Positions 31,601 through 43,930 of a DNA stretch of 64,000 bases are shown in pieces; positions within the stretch are counted from its first letter, which is position 1; every line of letters starts with the position of its first letter. The stretch is from Pogonophryne albipinna. Its lineage: Eukaryota; Chordata; Actinopteri; Perciformes; Artedidraconidae. The translations under genes were made by a program, and so were the position numbers. The notes below the pieces were generated by a model that saw only the letters and a program-made list of their open reading frames with translations, was not told where the DNA came from and did no database searches. The DNA lies in the NCBI GenBank assembly GCA_028583405.1, contig CM053252.1:41317697-41381696 (forward strand), given 5' to 3'.

Positions 31601-34600
31601 CAATTTCTTGTTTTTCAACACCCAACTTAGTGTACAGCATCAGTGGAGGGTCAGACATATTACCGTAGGAAATGAGCACGTTGTGTGGAAAAATGTGGCC
31701 GACATCAATCGCAACGTATTAGCAAAAATCTCACAATGTCGCTTGGGGCCCCAAGTTGGCCAGGTACGGCCCCGATCAACAGAATAATACTTAATAATCA
31801 AATTTCTCTTTATTAGTCACATTAATAATTTAATAATCAATTTTCTCTCTGCTGGTAAAGTAACGTGTTTTATTTTATTTGAAGAGGGATCAGTAAGGTA
31901 AGGCTACCGTGACGGTTTGATTCAGAAGGAGTTTAATGTATACGATCCCTGATGTTGAGGTAACCAGAATGTGTATTTCCACTGTGTACAACATTGTAAG
32001 GGACCCACAATCTATCTTTATGCAAGGGATAATGTGCAGCCAGGCGTCTCTATGGGGAAGAGAACACCCAAATCTACATCCCTCTGCAGGTGGCACTTTA
32101 ACTATATTTTGATGCTAATACTTTTCTACTTTTACTTGTAACAATTTGAATGAAGGACTTTTTATTGTAACCGAGTATTCCTACACTCTGGTACTTTTAC
32201 TCAAGTACAAGATCTGAACTTCTCCCACCTCTGACAATAAGTCCTGAGTGGTTACCAAAAAAAAACCCTGCTCTGAAGGTTATTTTCATTTTACAAATCC
32301 TGCACTCAGCTTTGCTTTCTCCAATATCATTGAAATGCAGCCAGATGCTGCTTCTTTTTTCGGTTTTCGCACATTTCTTGACTTTTTCCGACGCGCTTGC
32401 ATTTAAATCCTGCTCCCCCGTCTCTCTGACGCTCTGTGTAGCTGGCCTGTACCACTACACCTGCGTCTGCCCCCCACCCTTCTTTCACATAATGGTATGA
32501 TCCTAGTGTGTCCTCACATATGATTGGCCGCATGGTGGCTCAGCAAGAGTTGCAGCGGCTGGAGATTATGCTCTCCCCGACGGGAGTCTGCTCTTCTAGC
32601 GGCATCTCGCGATCGGCGTGTTGCTGGAGACCTCTGAATTAAATTATCAAGTAATCTCAAGTCAGAAGGATCAAGTCCAAGTCAAGTCCCGAGTCATTAG
32701 TGTTCAAGTCCAAGTCGAGTCGCAAGTGTTTTGTGATGTTGTCGAGTCCAAAGTCATCAAATTGGTGACTCGAGTCTGACTCAAGTCCAAGTCATGTAAC
32801 TCGAGTCCACACCTCTGCCACACACACACACACTCACACACCAGGGTTTCCGTTACCAGGTAATTACCGGTTTTTAGCTGGTAAAATGTATTAAAAACCG
32901 GTAAATTCAAAACCTGCCGGTAAAAATGTCCGGTAATAATTAGGGATGCTCCGATCGATTGGCCGCCGGTCATTATCGGCCGATATTCACTCTTAATAGT
33001 TTGATCGGTGCTCTCTATAAAGGCCGATCAGGAGAGCTGGCCTGGAACTGCTGAGTCTGACGGAGACATGCAGCTCTGCATAATCACCTGAAGCCCCGCC
33101 CATGGTTTAGCGAGCTGCATGAGAAACTGACGGGCTGTCAGGGGAGAGAGGGAGGGAGAGGGGAAAAGAGAGGATCCGTTTCTCCCGTGTTATTATTCAA
33201 AGTTAATGTAAACTCTTGAATAATGTACTTCATCTACTACAAGTAGTTTGTTTGAATGTAATAATTATGTTGTTTGTTTGTGGAATCATTTATTGAAAAA
33301 TGAATCTGAATTTTTCGATCTGTTACTATTATAAACTGAAGCAATATAAAAATGACTCCCATTAAAGGTGGGGTTGGTAATTTTGGAGAAACCAGCTCGA
33401 GTGCGCTAGAATTTGAAAATACACAGCCGGAAAAAATCTGCCACTTCCTTACAGAGCCCCTCCTCCAACACACACGAACGCGCACATGACCAATGAGGGC
33501 ACGAGATAAGTTTGTGCCCAGATGGAAGGCTGACAGGCAGGTAGGCCATCCAGTTACTTTAGCCGGGCCGGCTCAAATGATTGGTCGTGCTTTTTACAGT
33601 ACTACGGCTTCCACAGATGATATTTTTTTAATGGATTTTTTGTCAAAGCACTTAAGATATTCATTGCTATCGGGATGTTAAGAGCATTCCATGGAATATA
33701 ACAAAAAGTGTATCTCGAGCCGGTTTCTCAAACTTACCTACCCCACCTTTAACTGAGTTTTAAACATCAGCATATCCGGTCATAGTCCGGTAATTACCTG
33801 CTAACAGAAACTCTGCTACACAATTATTTTTCTTATTATTACTATTGAAACATGACCGGTAAAATAAATTCTGTCCGGACATTTGACCGGCGAGAAAAAA
33901 TCCTAGCGGAATATACACTCCATAACACACACATACAGCTGTTAAAGCATATCATATATATCAGGCTACAGACCATGTATATGTTATGATGTGAAGCACC
34001 ATTTGGTTTCATGAAAAATATCAACTGTTTATTTGTAGATATCTACTAAAGCATACAAATAAAGTGTGTAATGTCGGCCTGTTACTTATATTATTGAGTG
34101 ATATATATTATACACACTGTTCTGCTTTCTGCACTGGCCTCAGCAGCTGTTCTCACTGTAAATGTCGGCTCAATTAAAGCAGTTGTATTAAAAACATACA
34201 TAGCCTGATATGCAGAGGAGATGCGTTTATTGAGTAAACAAACGGTAAAGGGCAGGAAGTCTGCACAACCCACTGCACCACACGCCACGGTTACGGCTCC
34301 TCCAGACAGCCTCCGCGATAATCGATCCTTGGCGAGCCTTTACAGAAATTTGTTTTCCTTCGAGGCGGCGCGCCCACATCCGTTTCCGGGTCGCTGCCGG
34401 AGGACCGAGGAATCCGGGACGCCAACATTTGAGAAATTACAAACGGCTCATTTCTGAGGTCTGCTTGACGCCGGGACGACCGGCTACCCTCCCCGACAGG
34501 CGCTCGGACGCGAATACCCGCCCACAACTGCGTGCACGTCTGTGACCGCAGTTTTAATTTTCTTTGTGATTTAATATTTTTCTAATATTGAAAGGTAGAC

Positions 34601-36288
34601 CACTGGAAGTCGTTATTGAAGCATGCACACAACAGTGTTTCTGTAGCGCTTAATAACTGATGGAGCCTTTGGCTTTCTCCTCCAGTGAGATGGTGGACTG
34701 CTTCAATGAGATCGCAGCGGACCCGGACTGCAGGGTGGTGCTCGTCTCAGGGGCTGGGAAGATCTTCACAGCTGGTGGGTGTCAGGGGGACAGATGTTCT
34801 TTAGGACACTGTCTTCACAGTAAGCCATATTTATTCTGTGCTGTGTGACCGTCCAGGAATCGACCTGATGGACATGGCCGGAGACGTCCTCCAACCAGAG
34901 GGGGACGACATGGCCAGAAGGTCGTGGAACATGAAAAAAATAATCACCAAGTACCAAGAGACGTTCAGCGTCATAGAGAAGGTCAGCAGAGAGGTTCTGT
35001 TCCTCACACTAAGAACCATACTGCTGACAGGTCAAGGGCAGCATTCAAATGTTTCAGTCTGTTTTTCCTTTTTTTCTCATTGTAGTGTCCAAAGCCTGTT
35101 GTGGTGGCCATTCACGGAGCGTGTGTGGGGGGAGGTAGGTCGTCGTCATCATCATCATCATCATTAAATCACTATTATTATTGTGCAGCTATAAATTCAG
35201 ATCATAGACCAATTGCAACTCCACTTTACCATAAAATGAACACACAAAGCCTACCTTTATGATTTTGATAGTATTTTACGTTACATTGTTTAACTATACT
35301 ATATATTGTGCTATATTTTTACAACCTTTCACCTTCTTCTATATATTAAATCGAATATTCTATATTTACTGATATAACATCTCTGTATTAACACAAACAG
35401 CAAGTAACATTAATAAACATTATATTATAAATATCCCATAAATCTGCTGTACTGTACATACACAATGACTCTTCTGATATGAATCACACCTGTCTCTTTA
35501 CCTTTTTGTCTCTAATGTTCTTGTATAGTTTATGTTTTATATTTTTACTTAAGCTGGTATTTGATGGTACTTTCTTCATATAACGTTTCTCTTCACGGTG
35601 CGTGTGCTGCTGCGTGTTCCTGCTCTGCTGCAGGTGTGGACCTGATCACCGCCTGTGACATCCGTCTGTGCACGCAGGACGCCTGGTTCCAGATCAAGGT
35701 GTGTCCTTCTCATTATCATCCTCACAAATGTGGCAACAAAATGGAAATTGTTCTTCCGGGAGAAAACAAAGAACAGATAAATGATTCGAAAGAAAGACAT
35801 GGGGAAACAGAGCTGATGAATAAAATAGGCTAGTGAAAGAAATAGAGTAAAATGGTTTATCCAATTTAATCACCTGGATAAAGGTCAAAGAAAAGGCTTT
35901 ATATTCTTGTTTCACTATATTTTAGATGTATAGCTCACAACATTAATATTAGTTACTGAGGTTTTTAGTAAAATGTTACTGCTTTTGTCATAAAATATCA
36001 AATGTCAGTCATGTTCATCCTCATTCAGACATTAAAACAAAGTTTCTAAGACTGTAAAACTAAAAACCAGGGTATACTTAGTTCCTATTCCTAAAGCATA
36101 AACTGCTCATTTATATACTAAAAACTAAAAGAGTGAGACCTAGTTGTACTGAAGGAGACAGGCGATGATCTGAGAGCAACTGATACGATGCACAATGTTA
36201 ACAGAGTCTCTCTACAGGAGGTGGACATTGGCCTGGCTGCAGATGTTGGAACTCTCCAGAGACTTCCTAAAGTGATCGGCAGCCGCAG
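28669..36288 (+). CDS. ech1: Delta3,5-delta2,4-dienoyl-CoA isomerase, 3' partial
   Basis: Seven in-frame exons: 28669-28705, 30136-30283, 34686-34774, 34857-34981, 35086-35134, 35634-35698 and 36218-36288 (584 bases, 194 codons plus 2 bases). ECH1 is a crotonase-fold enzyme of mitochondria and peroxisomes that isomerises 3,5-dienoyl-CoA to 2,4-dienoyl-CoA during oxidation of unsaturated fatty acids. The basic N-terminus (MFSGIVRSALSK) fits a mitochondrial presequence. HRPEKRNAMN, SGAGKIFTAGIDLMDM, HGACVGGGVDLITACDIR and KEVDIGLAADVGTLQRLP carry the oxyanion-hole glycines and the acidic residues that serve catalysis in ECH1 (Glu and Asp of the last motif). About one third of the protein, including the C-terminal region that would carry a peroxisomal signal, is missing: exon 7 ends with a good donor (CGCAG/GTAAAG), but no later exon is seen up to base 64000. 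Confidence 0.95.
29164..29526 (+). pseudogene. U2 snRNA copy split by a 180-bp insertion
   Basis: The 5' end of U2 (CTCGGCCTTTTGGCTAAG) ends at 29190. The rest resumes near 29371 with TTGTTCTTATCAGTTTAATA and runs through CCCCTATCCGGGGACCATAT, the Sm site region (ATTTTTGG), GGGGCTTGCTCCGTCCACTC and a terminal CAGGAAGGAACGGCGCACC-like end at 29526. The lost part includes the branch-point-pairing GTAGTA segment, so it cannot work as U2. It lies in ech1 intron 1, same strand. Confidence 0.93.
30103..30129 (+). repeat. C27 homopolymer forming a polypyrimidine tract
   Basis: An uninterrupted run of 27 C, followed by TCTCAG and ech1 exon 2. The run is therefore the polypyrimidine tract of that acceptor. 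Length is likely unstable, and the count may be affected by sequencing. Confidence 0.9.
30606..31085. mobile_element. Inverted-repeat element containing a 20-bp satellite
   Basis: The ends are ATGGAAGCCTGTTTGCGCCA and its complement, with a near-perfect 8-bp flank duplication (GCTAATTT at 30598-30605, ACTAATTT at 31086-31093), which fits hAT. Bases 30655-30830 are tandem units of about 20 bp of the type TATCTCATTATAATGACTTA, which are themselves partly palindromic. Confidence 0.75.
31200..31790. repeat. Dispersed teleost-type repeat of uncertain class
   Basis: It begins GGGCCTGAGCACGAAGTGTG followed by CGAAGACCTATTGTTATGC and closes near GGCCCCAAGTTGGCCAGGTA. I recognise the opening as a frequent fish repeat but cannot assign the family, and no terminal inverted repeats are clear. 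Confidence 0.45.
32160..32815. mobile_element. Degenerate hAT-end sequences
   Basis: Two stretches look like hAT termini: CAAGTACAAGATCTGAACTT then CTCCCACCTCTG (to 32233), and a block of repeated AAGTCCAAGTC motifs ending in TCGAGTCCACACCTCTG (to 32817). The ends CCTCTG suggest inverted CAGAGG termini. A CA run follows at 32818-32840. Confidence 0.5.
32842..33911. mobile_element. hAT-type element, inverted copy of 14929-15629, with a MITE inside
   Basis: It begins CAGGGTTTCCGTTACCAGG and ends near GAGAAAAAATCCTAGCGGAA, lacking the last seven bases of the family end. It contains the TTAA MITE at 33366-33748. The related copy at 14929-15629 has the uninterrupted sequence at that point. Confidence 0.82.
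33366..33748. mobile_element. TTAA-target MITE (383 bp)
   Basis: The ends are AGGTGGGGTTGGTAA and TTACCTACCCCACCT, bordered by TTAA on both sides (33362-33365, 33749-33752). The empty site is visible in the sister hAT copy at about 15104-15116 (complement of CCCATTAACTGAG), with a single TTAA. A second complete copy is at 43549-43930. Confidence 0.92.
35135..35633. other. ech1 intron 5
   Basis: AT-rich, with a short (ATC)n run at 35144-35164 just after the donor. No exon or transposon is recognised. Confidence 0.6.
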
Positions 36289-36792
36289 GTAAAGCAACAT
36301 TTAAATAAATGTGTTAAAGTCACAAGATATATGCAGAAATGCATGTGCAACGGATGTGCAAAGCTTTTTAAGGTAAATAAATCCTCGAATAACACAAAAT
36401 CAAACGTGATTATAATGATTTGGTTAAAGTTTGGGCTAGTAGGGTATGGGGGTTCCATTTTAAAAAAGTATCAGTGACGCAGTGTGTGCAACAAATCAGT
36501 GATAGGATATGGTGTTAAAGGTTAGTTCAGAGGTTTGGAAATGGGGACCTACACTACAGCACACCTCTGGCCTGGGGAAACACACAAGATGAGCAATCAT
36601 TGATATATAAACAACAGTCAAATGTATATGTAGCAAAAAAATAACTGATAAAAAACTCCAGACATTATAATGTCCTTCCTGCAGACTGCAATAACTCCTC
36701 CCCTCTGGCTGCAGAGCTCACTGCTCCACAGCTCCTCTTTTGTTAACTGGACTTAGAACTTCACACTGTAAAATGTACACTTATATTTAACT
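36289..36792. other. Start of ech1 intron 7
   Basis: Bases after the exon 7 donor. No exon is seen. The fold-back element begins near 36793. Confidence 0.55.
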
Positions 36793-39700
36793 AGAAAATG
36801 CATTTCCTGCTGAAAATGCGTGCACATGCTGTAAATTGTGTACATTTGTTGCTGAATTTAGCTAAAAATGCAGAAAAGCTGAATATTGTATTAGCTGAAT
36901 GGTAGCTGCTTTTAGCTACAAAAACCAAGTAAGTGTGTTGCTGAACTTAGTGGAGAAATGCAGAAAAGTGAAATGATTTGAATCAAATTGTTACAGCTCA
37001 AATGCATTGCAATGACTTTGTTGAATACTTAAAAGTGAAATGTTAAACTGGAAGAGTAGGAAACATAGTGAAGAAGCTTAATATTGAAAAGAAAAGGTTT
37101 GAAAAAGGTATAAACAACAACATGTATAGCCTCAATGTCCTGAAATAGCTGAATAATGTAGATATAGTTGAATGGTTTCTGTAGCTGAAAGTAGGCTGAA
37201 GGAGTTAGATATTAAATGTAAGTAGTAGTGAATTGTAAGAGAAAGAGAAAGAAAGAGAAAATAAAGTAAAAACGCTTTGAAAAGCAGCAGAATATTTTAA
37301 CTGCAAACTTTTGAACTAAAACCATACGTCACCAATAATGTATAAAATATGTGGAACATGTTGAAGTCTCCATCAGTCAGAAAAGAATAGGCTGAGACAG
37401 TCTTTAAACTCCAGTCTGTGTGTTTGTGTTTGAGCTGACAACATTATCAAATACCTGTGTAAGCCCAGAGATAAAAGGTTACCATGGTGACGATGTTATC
37501 AAACACCTGTGTGTGAGCCCAGAGATCAAAGGTTTCCATGGAGATGTGCAGTGAAAGGTGAGCCTTTCCATTGTTCTGAATGAGAGATAAACCTCTTACA
37601 TTTCTAACTGCTGTCAACGCGTGAAGCATGTCAAGGACCCTGAGCGTCTGAAGTGTGCTTTTTGTCTACTTTTGGGTCAATAATGTGGCATTTTTGTCAG
37701 ATTTACTAAAGGTGTGCAGCTGGCGCTCTGAGGACAGGTCAGGCTGAATTTACAATGGGCCTTAATGGAGACATGGTGAAAGTTTTTGTCACTTCATGAC
37801 ACTTGGCACTAATTAGTGTGAATGCTGTGCAACAGCATTCCACTATTGTTCTTCAAATCTTTATTCTTCAACTTCATATTATTTCACCTGCAGTTCTTCC
37901 GTAAGTTTTAACGATATAACTTCAGCATACTTTCAGCTACAGAAACCATTAAAATATCAAAAATATTCAGCCTTTTCAGCACATGATGGGAAACTTTCAA
38001 CTTTTTCAAAATATTATATACTTTTTGAAATATTCAGCGTTTTAAACTCTTTTTTAACATGTAACTCAATGGGAACCTTCAAATCCTCTTTTTTTTTTTT
38101 CACTTAAATTTTTATTGACATTTTTATAAACATACAAAACCACATATAGTTCAGTATACACTTGAATTAGAGACCCATTGAAGAAGAAAAAAGAAAATAT
38201 AAATAATAATAAAAACAAGCAAACAGTGACATGGAAGCTTTCTATCCTATTTTAATGCAACATCATGGTCTGGTTCCAACTCTCAATTTGTGGTGTCGTT
38301 CATTTTTCTTTTATATTCAACCCATTTTTCCCATTTGGACTCAAATTTCCCTTCCTGGACCCTCAATATGTGTGTGAATCTCTCCATATCAAATATTTCC
38401 TGTACTACTGCCAGCCATTGCTCCTTTGTAGGTGGATCTGCTTTGTACCATGCTCTGGTAATTGTTTTCTTGCTGGCAGCCAGCAGCACCTTAATCAGGT
38501 ATCTGTCCCCACCCTGTGTGTTTTCCTGCACCAGATTCCCCAAGTATAACATCAGGCCGGTCTTAGGAACCTCATAACCTAATATCCCCTTCAATACTCC
38601 CCACACTTCCTCCCAGTATCCCTTCATCTTTTGGCATTTAAATTTTTTTTGTGTGTGGTCTGCCCCCACCTCGCCGCATTGCCTCCAACATGCGTTCTGT
38701 TCCGGGGCATACCTCCCTTTTATCTTTGGGGTTATGAAGTATCTGATTATGTTTTTCCACCCAAATTCCCTCCATACCCTTGACCCAGTAGTTGAATGCT
38801 GCACTCTACATACATTATACCATTCTTCCTCTGTCATATCAATCCCGAGTTCTTTCTCCCACTTTTCTTTTATATATAGAGTTGAATTCCCCCTACTCTA
38901 CAACAGAGCTTGATATAAAGCTGAAATCACCCTGCCTTTCTTCCCTTCATATGCTTCAATCATGACCTTAATTACCCCATTTTTATTTCTTTTATATAAT
39001 AGTCTCTCACCTGTAAGTATCTAAAATGGTCACCCCTTTCCAGATCGAACTTATCTCTTAGATATTGAAAACTCTGCATTTCCCCTTTTTCCACCATCCT
39101 ACATATTGCTGTGATGCCCCCTCGGGCCCATCGCTTAAAACCTGCATCTTCTTTTCCCCGCTGGAATTTATTATCATTTGTTATCCATCTCAAAATCTTT
39201 GTCTGTTTTCCTATTTTGTATCTCTTTATTACCGTGTTCCAAGTGTTTAAAGTGAATTTTGTGATTGGGTCTAATACGTTTTCCTGTGTTCTGAATAATT
39301 CTTTATCCCCGAGTAGTTTTTGAATCTGGTAGTTTTCCCCATTTGTTTCGATGTCCTTCCATTTAGCTACGTATTCCATATTACACCAGCATGCCACTGT
39401 TCTGATTTGTGCTGCATAATAATAATCCTGGAAACTCGGCACTGCCAATCCTCCTCTCCCTTTGGGGAGCTGCAGTGTCGCAAGTCTAATCCTGGGCCTT
39501 TTCCCCCCCCAAATAAACCTTGAAATCCATTTATCCCATTCCATAAATTGACTTTGTGGAATAGATATAGGTAGTGATTGGTAAAGGTACAGTAGTCTAG
39601 GCAGTATATTCATTTTAACTATTTCAATCCTTGAACTAAGGTCTAAGGTCTGTATTGTCCACCTACATAAATCCCTCTTGATATTTTGATTGATCTGCGT

Positions 39701-40435
39701 ATAATTTGCATTGTATAATTTGTCTAATCCTTTTGTGATGTTAACCCCTAAATATTTAATTGTATCCATGTCCCATCTAATTCTGTATTTGTCTTTGATC
39801 TCTGGTGTTGGTGTGTAGTTTAGTGCTAAAATCTGTGTCTTTGTCACGTTTAGTTTGTACCCTGAGTATTGTCCATATTCCTCCAGTAAATCCATCAGTA
39901 TCGGGAAGCCCACGTCTGGTTGCCCCAGGGTATGCTATCAAGTCGTCTGCAAATAGTCCCAATTTGTGTTCTAAACCTCCTGCCTCAACCCCCTTTATAT
40001 TCTGGTTCTGCCTAATTGCTTGGGCCAATGGTTCGATGAAGATATCAAAAAGTGTTGGGGAGAGACAGCAGCCCTGTCTTGTCGACCTCTCTAATTTAAT
40101 CCGATCCGTCAGACTACCGTTCACTTTCACTCTAGCTGTTGGTTCATGATACAATGATTTTATACATTTGATTGACTTTTCATTAAATCCAAACTTTTCT
40201 AAGACATTATACAAATAGACCCAGTTCACACTATCAAAAGCGTTTTCTGCATTTATACTCACTAAAATTGCACTGTCTCCCCTCCTTTGGGCCTCCTCCA
40301 CTATTTGAATTGTTTTCCTTATATTATCTTGTGTCTGTCTCCCTCTAATAAAACCAGTCTGGTCCTCATCTATAATGTCGGGCATGAATGTCTCACATCT
40401 TGTAGTCTACATTAAGTATGGATATTGGTCTAAAG

Positions 40436-40793
40436 CAGTGTTTCTCAAACTTTTTCATACCAAGGACCACTTAACAAATAAAAAAACACTCGCGGACCAC
40501 CTAACTTCACAAATATCCAAAATCACATCGTTTTTCTAGAACAGATTACAAATCGCCTGAATATGGTACAAACAAGTGGCAACATGTGTGATGAAGGTGT
40601 TGCGCGGGGCTATGTCATGCAATTGAAAGTGAAACGTATGCTCGCTCCATTGCGGAGATATTCCCGCGAGAGTGCGGAAAACTCAAATTAATTAATTAAT
40701 TTCAAATGTGAAATGTTACCAATATACTCACGGACCACTAGGGGGCGCTCACGGACCACCAGTGGTCCGCGGACCACACTTTGAGAAGCACTG
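40436..40793. mobile_element. hAT-type MITE (358 bp) inside L1 ORF2
   Basis: The ends are CAGTGTTTCTCAAACTTTTT and CACTTTGAGAAGCACTG, with the exact 8-bp duplication GTCTAAAG at 40428-40435 and 40794-40801. It carries internal repeats of the type CGGACCAC. It splits the reverse-transcriptase region. Confidence 0.95.
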
Positions 40794-42136
40794 GTCTAAA
40801 GCTACTACATAATTCTTTATCCTTGCCTTCCTTGGGAATTGTAGTAATGATAGTCTCTTTCCATGACGGGGGAGTTTTGTTCTCTTTCATAGTATATTTA
40901 AATGATGCCAACAGTAAGGGGCTTAATTCCGATTTGAATATCTTATAAAATTCGGATGGCAGCCCGTCGCTGCCTGGTGACTTGCTATTTTTCATTCTAC
41001 TAATTGCATCCCCCATCTCTTTTTCTGTAATATCTGAGTTCAATAACCTATTCTGTTCTTCTCCTATCGATGGTAGGTCCAGCCCCTCTAAAAATGCCTT
41101 CATACTCTCTTCCTCTGCTGCAGTTGGTTGTGCGTATAGTGTCCTATAATAATCCTCAAATGCTCTCTCTATTTCCTCCGGCTCTCTTAGTAACTCATTG
41201 GTTTTAGGATTCCTAATCTTATGTATAGTGTTTAATGTTTGTTGTGCCCTTATCTTTCTAGCCAATAATCTATTTCCTTTGTGCCCCCCTTCATAATATG
41301 CCTGCTTTACAAACCTAGCTTTCTTCTCCACCTCTATTAATAATATATTTTCTATCTTCCCTCTAATGTCCTTAACCTTCCTAAGTGTCTCTGGGTCATT
41401 TGTATTTTTATGTTGCCTCTCTAATTCTTTTAGTTGCCCAGTTAAATTTTGATAGAGTTCCAGTCTGGTTCTCTTAAGGTGTGCCGTTTGTGCTATTAGT
41501 TTCCCCCTTAATACTGCCTTTAGTGCATCCCACAGAATAGTTGGGTCTACTTCCCCGTTATCATTTTCCTCCTTATATCTGATTATCTCTCTCTTTATTT
41601 CTTCCACTAACCCCTTATTGTTTAATAGACCCACATTCAATCTCCAGACGGTGTTCTTCCTCCTACCATTTAGATTCAATGTTAGATATATTGCAGACAG
41701 GTCTGTAACACCTATTCTACAGTCTTCTACCCTATATTTATCTCCCTTTGACATAAAAAAGTAATCTATCCTAGAATAGACTGAGTGTGGGTGTGAGTAG
41801 TGTGTGTAGTCTCTATCTAGTGTGTGCAGGGGCGCCGCCAGGGATTTTGGGCCCCATGAAAATATATCACATTGGGCCGCACCACCAGGCACAGGCCACT
41901 TTGTTTATAAATTACCTCGAGGGCCGTACCAAATGGTCTAGCGGTCCGTATACGGCCCGGGGGCCGGAGGTTCCCCACCCCTGCTTTAATATAATAATAT
42001 TAGTATTAATATCATAACCAAAATGTCGGTGATTAACATTTTGTTTACCTAATACAGACTGATCACTCAATGCTTCAAACTGTCCATCATCCTAAATAGA
42101 CTAAAAGCAGTTTTTTGTTTTATATAGATCATTGGC

Positions 42137-43256
42137 CAGTGGCGAGCCGTCAGGGCCCTCTAGGCCCTCTGTGAGGGCCTAAGATATTCTAAAAAATTAT
42201 ATTTGAAAACATTAAAAAAAATAACATTTTTTTAAAAATATTTTTTTGTTGTAAGATTTTTCATTAGTTTTACCAAAATAACTTGATTTAATTGTATTTA
42301 AAATAATATTTCCAAAGAAATAAATCCTTCGAATCTGCCTGTTCAGTTTCTGTTGGAATGTGAAGGGTTAAATGCCGTCTCTGCGAGTTACTGTGAAGAC
42401 GGGAGAGCTTGTTGGTCCCTCTCTACATTCACAGAGGGCCAGCTACTACTCAACGAGAGAGTAATGTCAAATGACAGTACAATTGACCAATCATATCTTC
42501 CCTCTAAATGGGCGGGCTTTATTTTTCGCGGACTTTATGACAAGTTCCGCCCGCTGTGAGGTCTATGCAAGTGGTGCAGTCACAGTGACGCGTCCTAAAA
42601 CCCGGAAGTAAGCTGCGCTCGGATTCCCTCGACAAAAGAGCAATGGGATTTCTCCATAGGATTTTGGAAGATAGCTGGAAATAAGGTCTGTGGAAAACGA
42701 ACCTGTTAGATAAATGCACGTTTTGTTCAGCCGGATAATATCCATATGTCTACCCTACTTTTATTATTTTCTAATCATAAATCTAATCGATAGATTTATG
42801 ATCGATAGATTTATGATTAGCATAAGTTTGTTCATGATGGCTCACTTCAGTGATAGTGATGACATCGTTGCGAAATTATTAACCGAGTCATTTTCAAGAT
42901 TGAGTGGCAAAGGATCAGCTGAAGCAAGTGCTTCATCCAAAAGGACAGGAGGATGGACTTTGTGTTTAAGTGATTTGATCATCAAAGGTAGGCCTAAGTC
43001 ATTTTCAATGTGGGCCGCTGTGCCGACTTAATTCATTTGTAATTGTTACTTGGCTGTGGGTGCCCTGTTATGATAGGTGTTTATATAAATGGTGTTGTTC
43101 TATGTGGTAGAGGGTCGCTGTCATTGATGCGTTTTGCACCCCGGGCCGCTGTTTTGATATTCCGCCGAAGTATACGCTGTGACGTAATATCTCTTCTTTG
43201 TTTTCGAGGGAAGGGGGGTCAGAGGGCCTAGGTATAAAAGTCACGGCTCGCCACTG
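42137..43256. mobile_element. hAT-type element (1120 bp), nested
   Basis: The ends are CAGTGGCGAGCCGT and ACGGCTCGCCACTG, with the exact 8-bp duplication TCATTGGC at 42129-42136 and 43257-43264. It contains a local palindrome near 42778-42823 (ATCGATAGATTTATGATCGAT). The ORF at 42714-43031 is not a recognised protein. Confidence 0.94.
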
Positions 43257-43548
43257 TCATTGGCTATGTGGGAAAATACTGTGTTTGAAATGTATAATTT
43301 AAATTAGATGTTAGCTTTTTGTTATATATATATTTTGTATTCCAGTCTCCCTTCAGATATGTTAAGTGGCATGTCATTCAACACAATGCTGCTCACCTCC
43401 TTCAGTTGGGAGAAAAGCTGGTTCAGGTTCAGCCTTATGGGGGGACAGGGCTGCTGAGCCTAAAGATGGATCTGTTGGACCTGGCACCAGGGGGAGGGAC
43501 AACTGATTTAGTATGAATAGGCGCTAAAAATGTGCCTGCATTTATTAA

Positions 43549-43930
43549 AGGTAGGTAGGTAAGAATGGAGAAACCAGCTCGAGTGTGCTAGAATTTGAAA
43601 GTACACAACCGAAAAAAATCTGTCCCTTCCTTCAGAGTTCCTTACAGAGCCCCTCCTCCAACACACACGAACGCGCACATGACCAATGAGGGCACGAGAT
43701 AAGTTTGTGCACAGATGGAAGGCTGACAGGCAGGTAGGCCATCCAGTTACTTTAGCCGGGCCGGCTCAGATGATTGGTCGTGCTTTTTACAGCGCCACGG
43801 CTTCCACAGATGCCATTTTTGTATGTATTTATTGTCAAAGCATTTAATATATTCATTGCTATCGGGATGTTAAGAGCATTCCATGGAATATAACAAAAAG
43901 TGTTTCTGAAGTGAATTACCTACCATACCT
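43549..43930. mobile_element. TTAA-target MITE, second complete copy (382 bp)
   Basis: The ends are AGGTAGGTAGGTAAGAATG and TTACCTACCATACCT, bordered by TTAA at 43545-43548 and 43931-43934. The internal sequence matches 33366-33748 closely. Confidence 0.92.

Larger units (their letters stand above)
30284..34685. other. ech1 intron 2 (4.4 kb)
   Basis: Mostly repeats, listed separately: 30606-31085, 31200-31790, 32160-32815 and 32842-33911. The GC-rich stretch at about 34230-34550 is unassigned; I see no exon in it. Confidence 0.7.

Noticed and set aside
34838..35167. ORF ending in a run of six histidines
   Set aside because: This is ech1 exons 4-5 read through introns; the histidines come from the CAT repeat in intron 5, not a protein.
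42714..43031. 105-codon ORF in the nested hAT
   Set aside because: It overlaps a local palindrome and shows no known domain; probably chance within the transposon.
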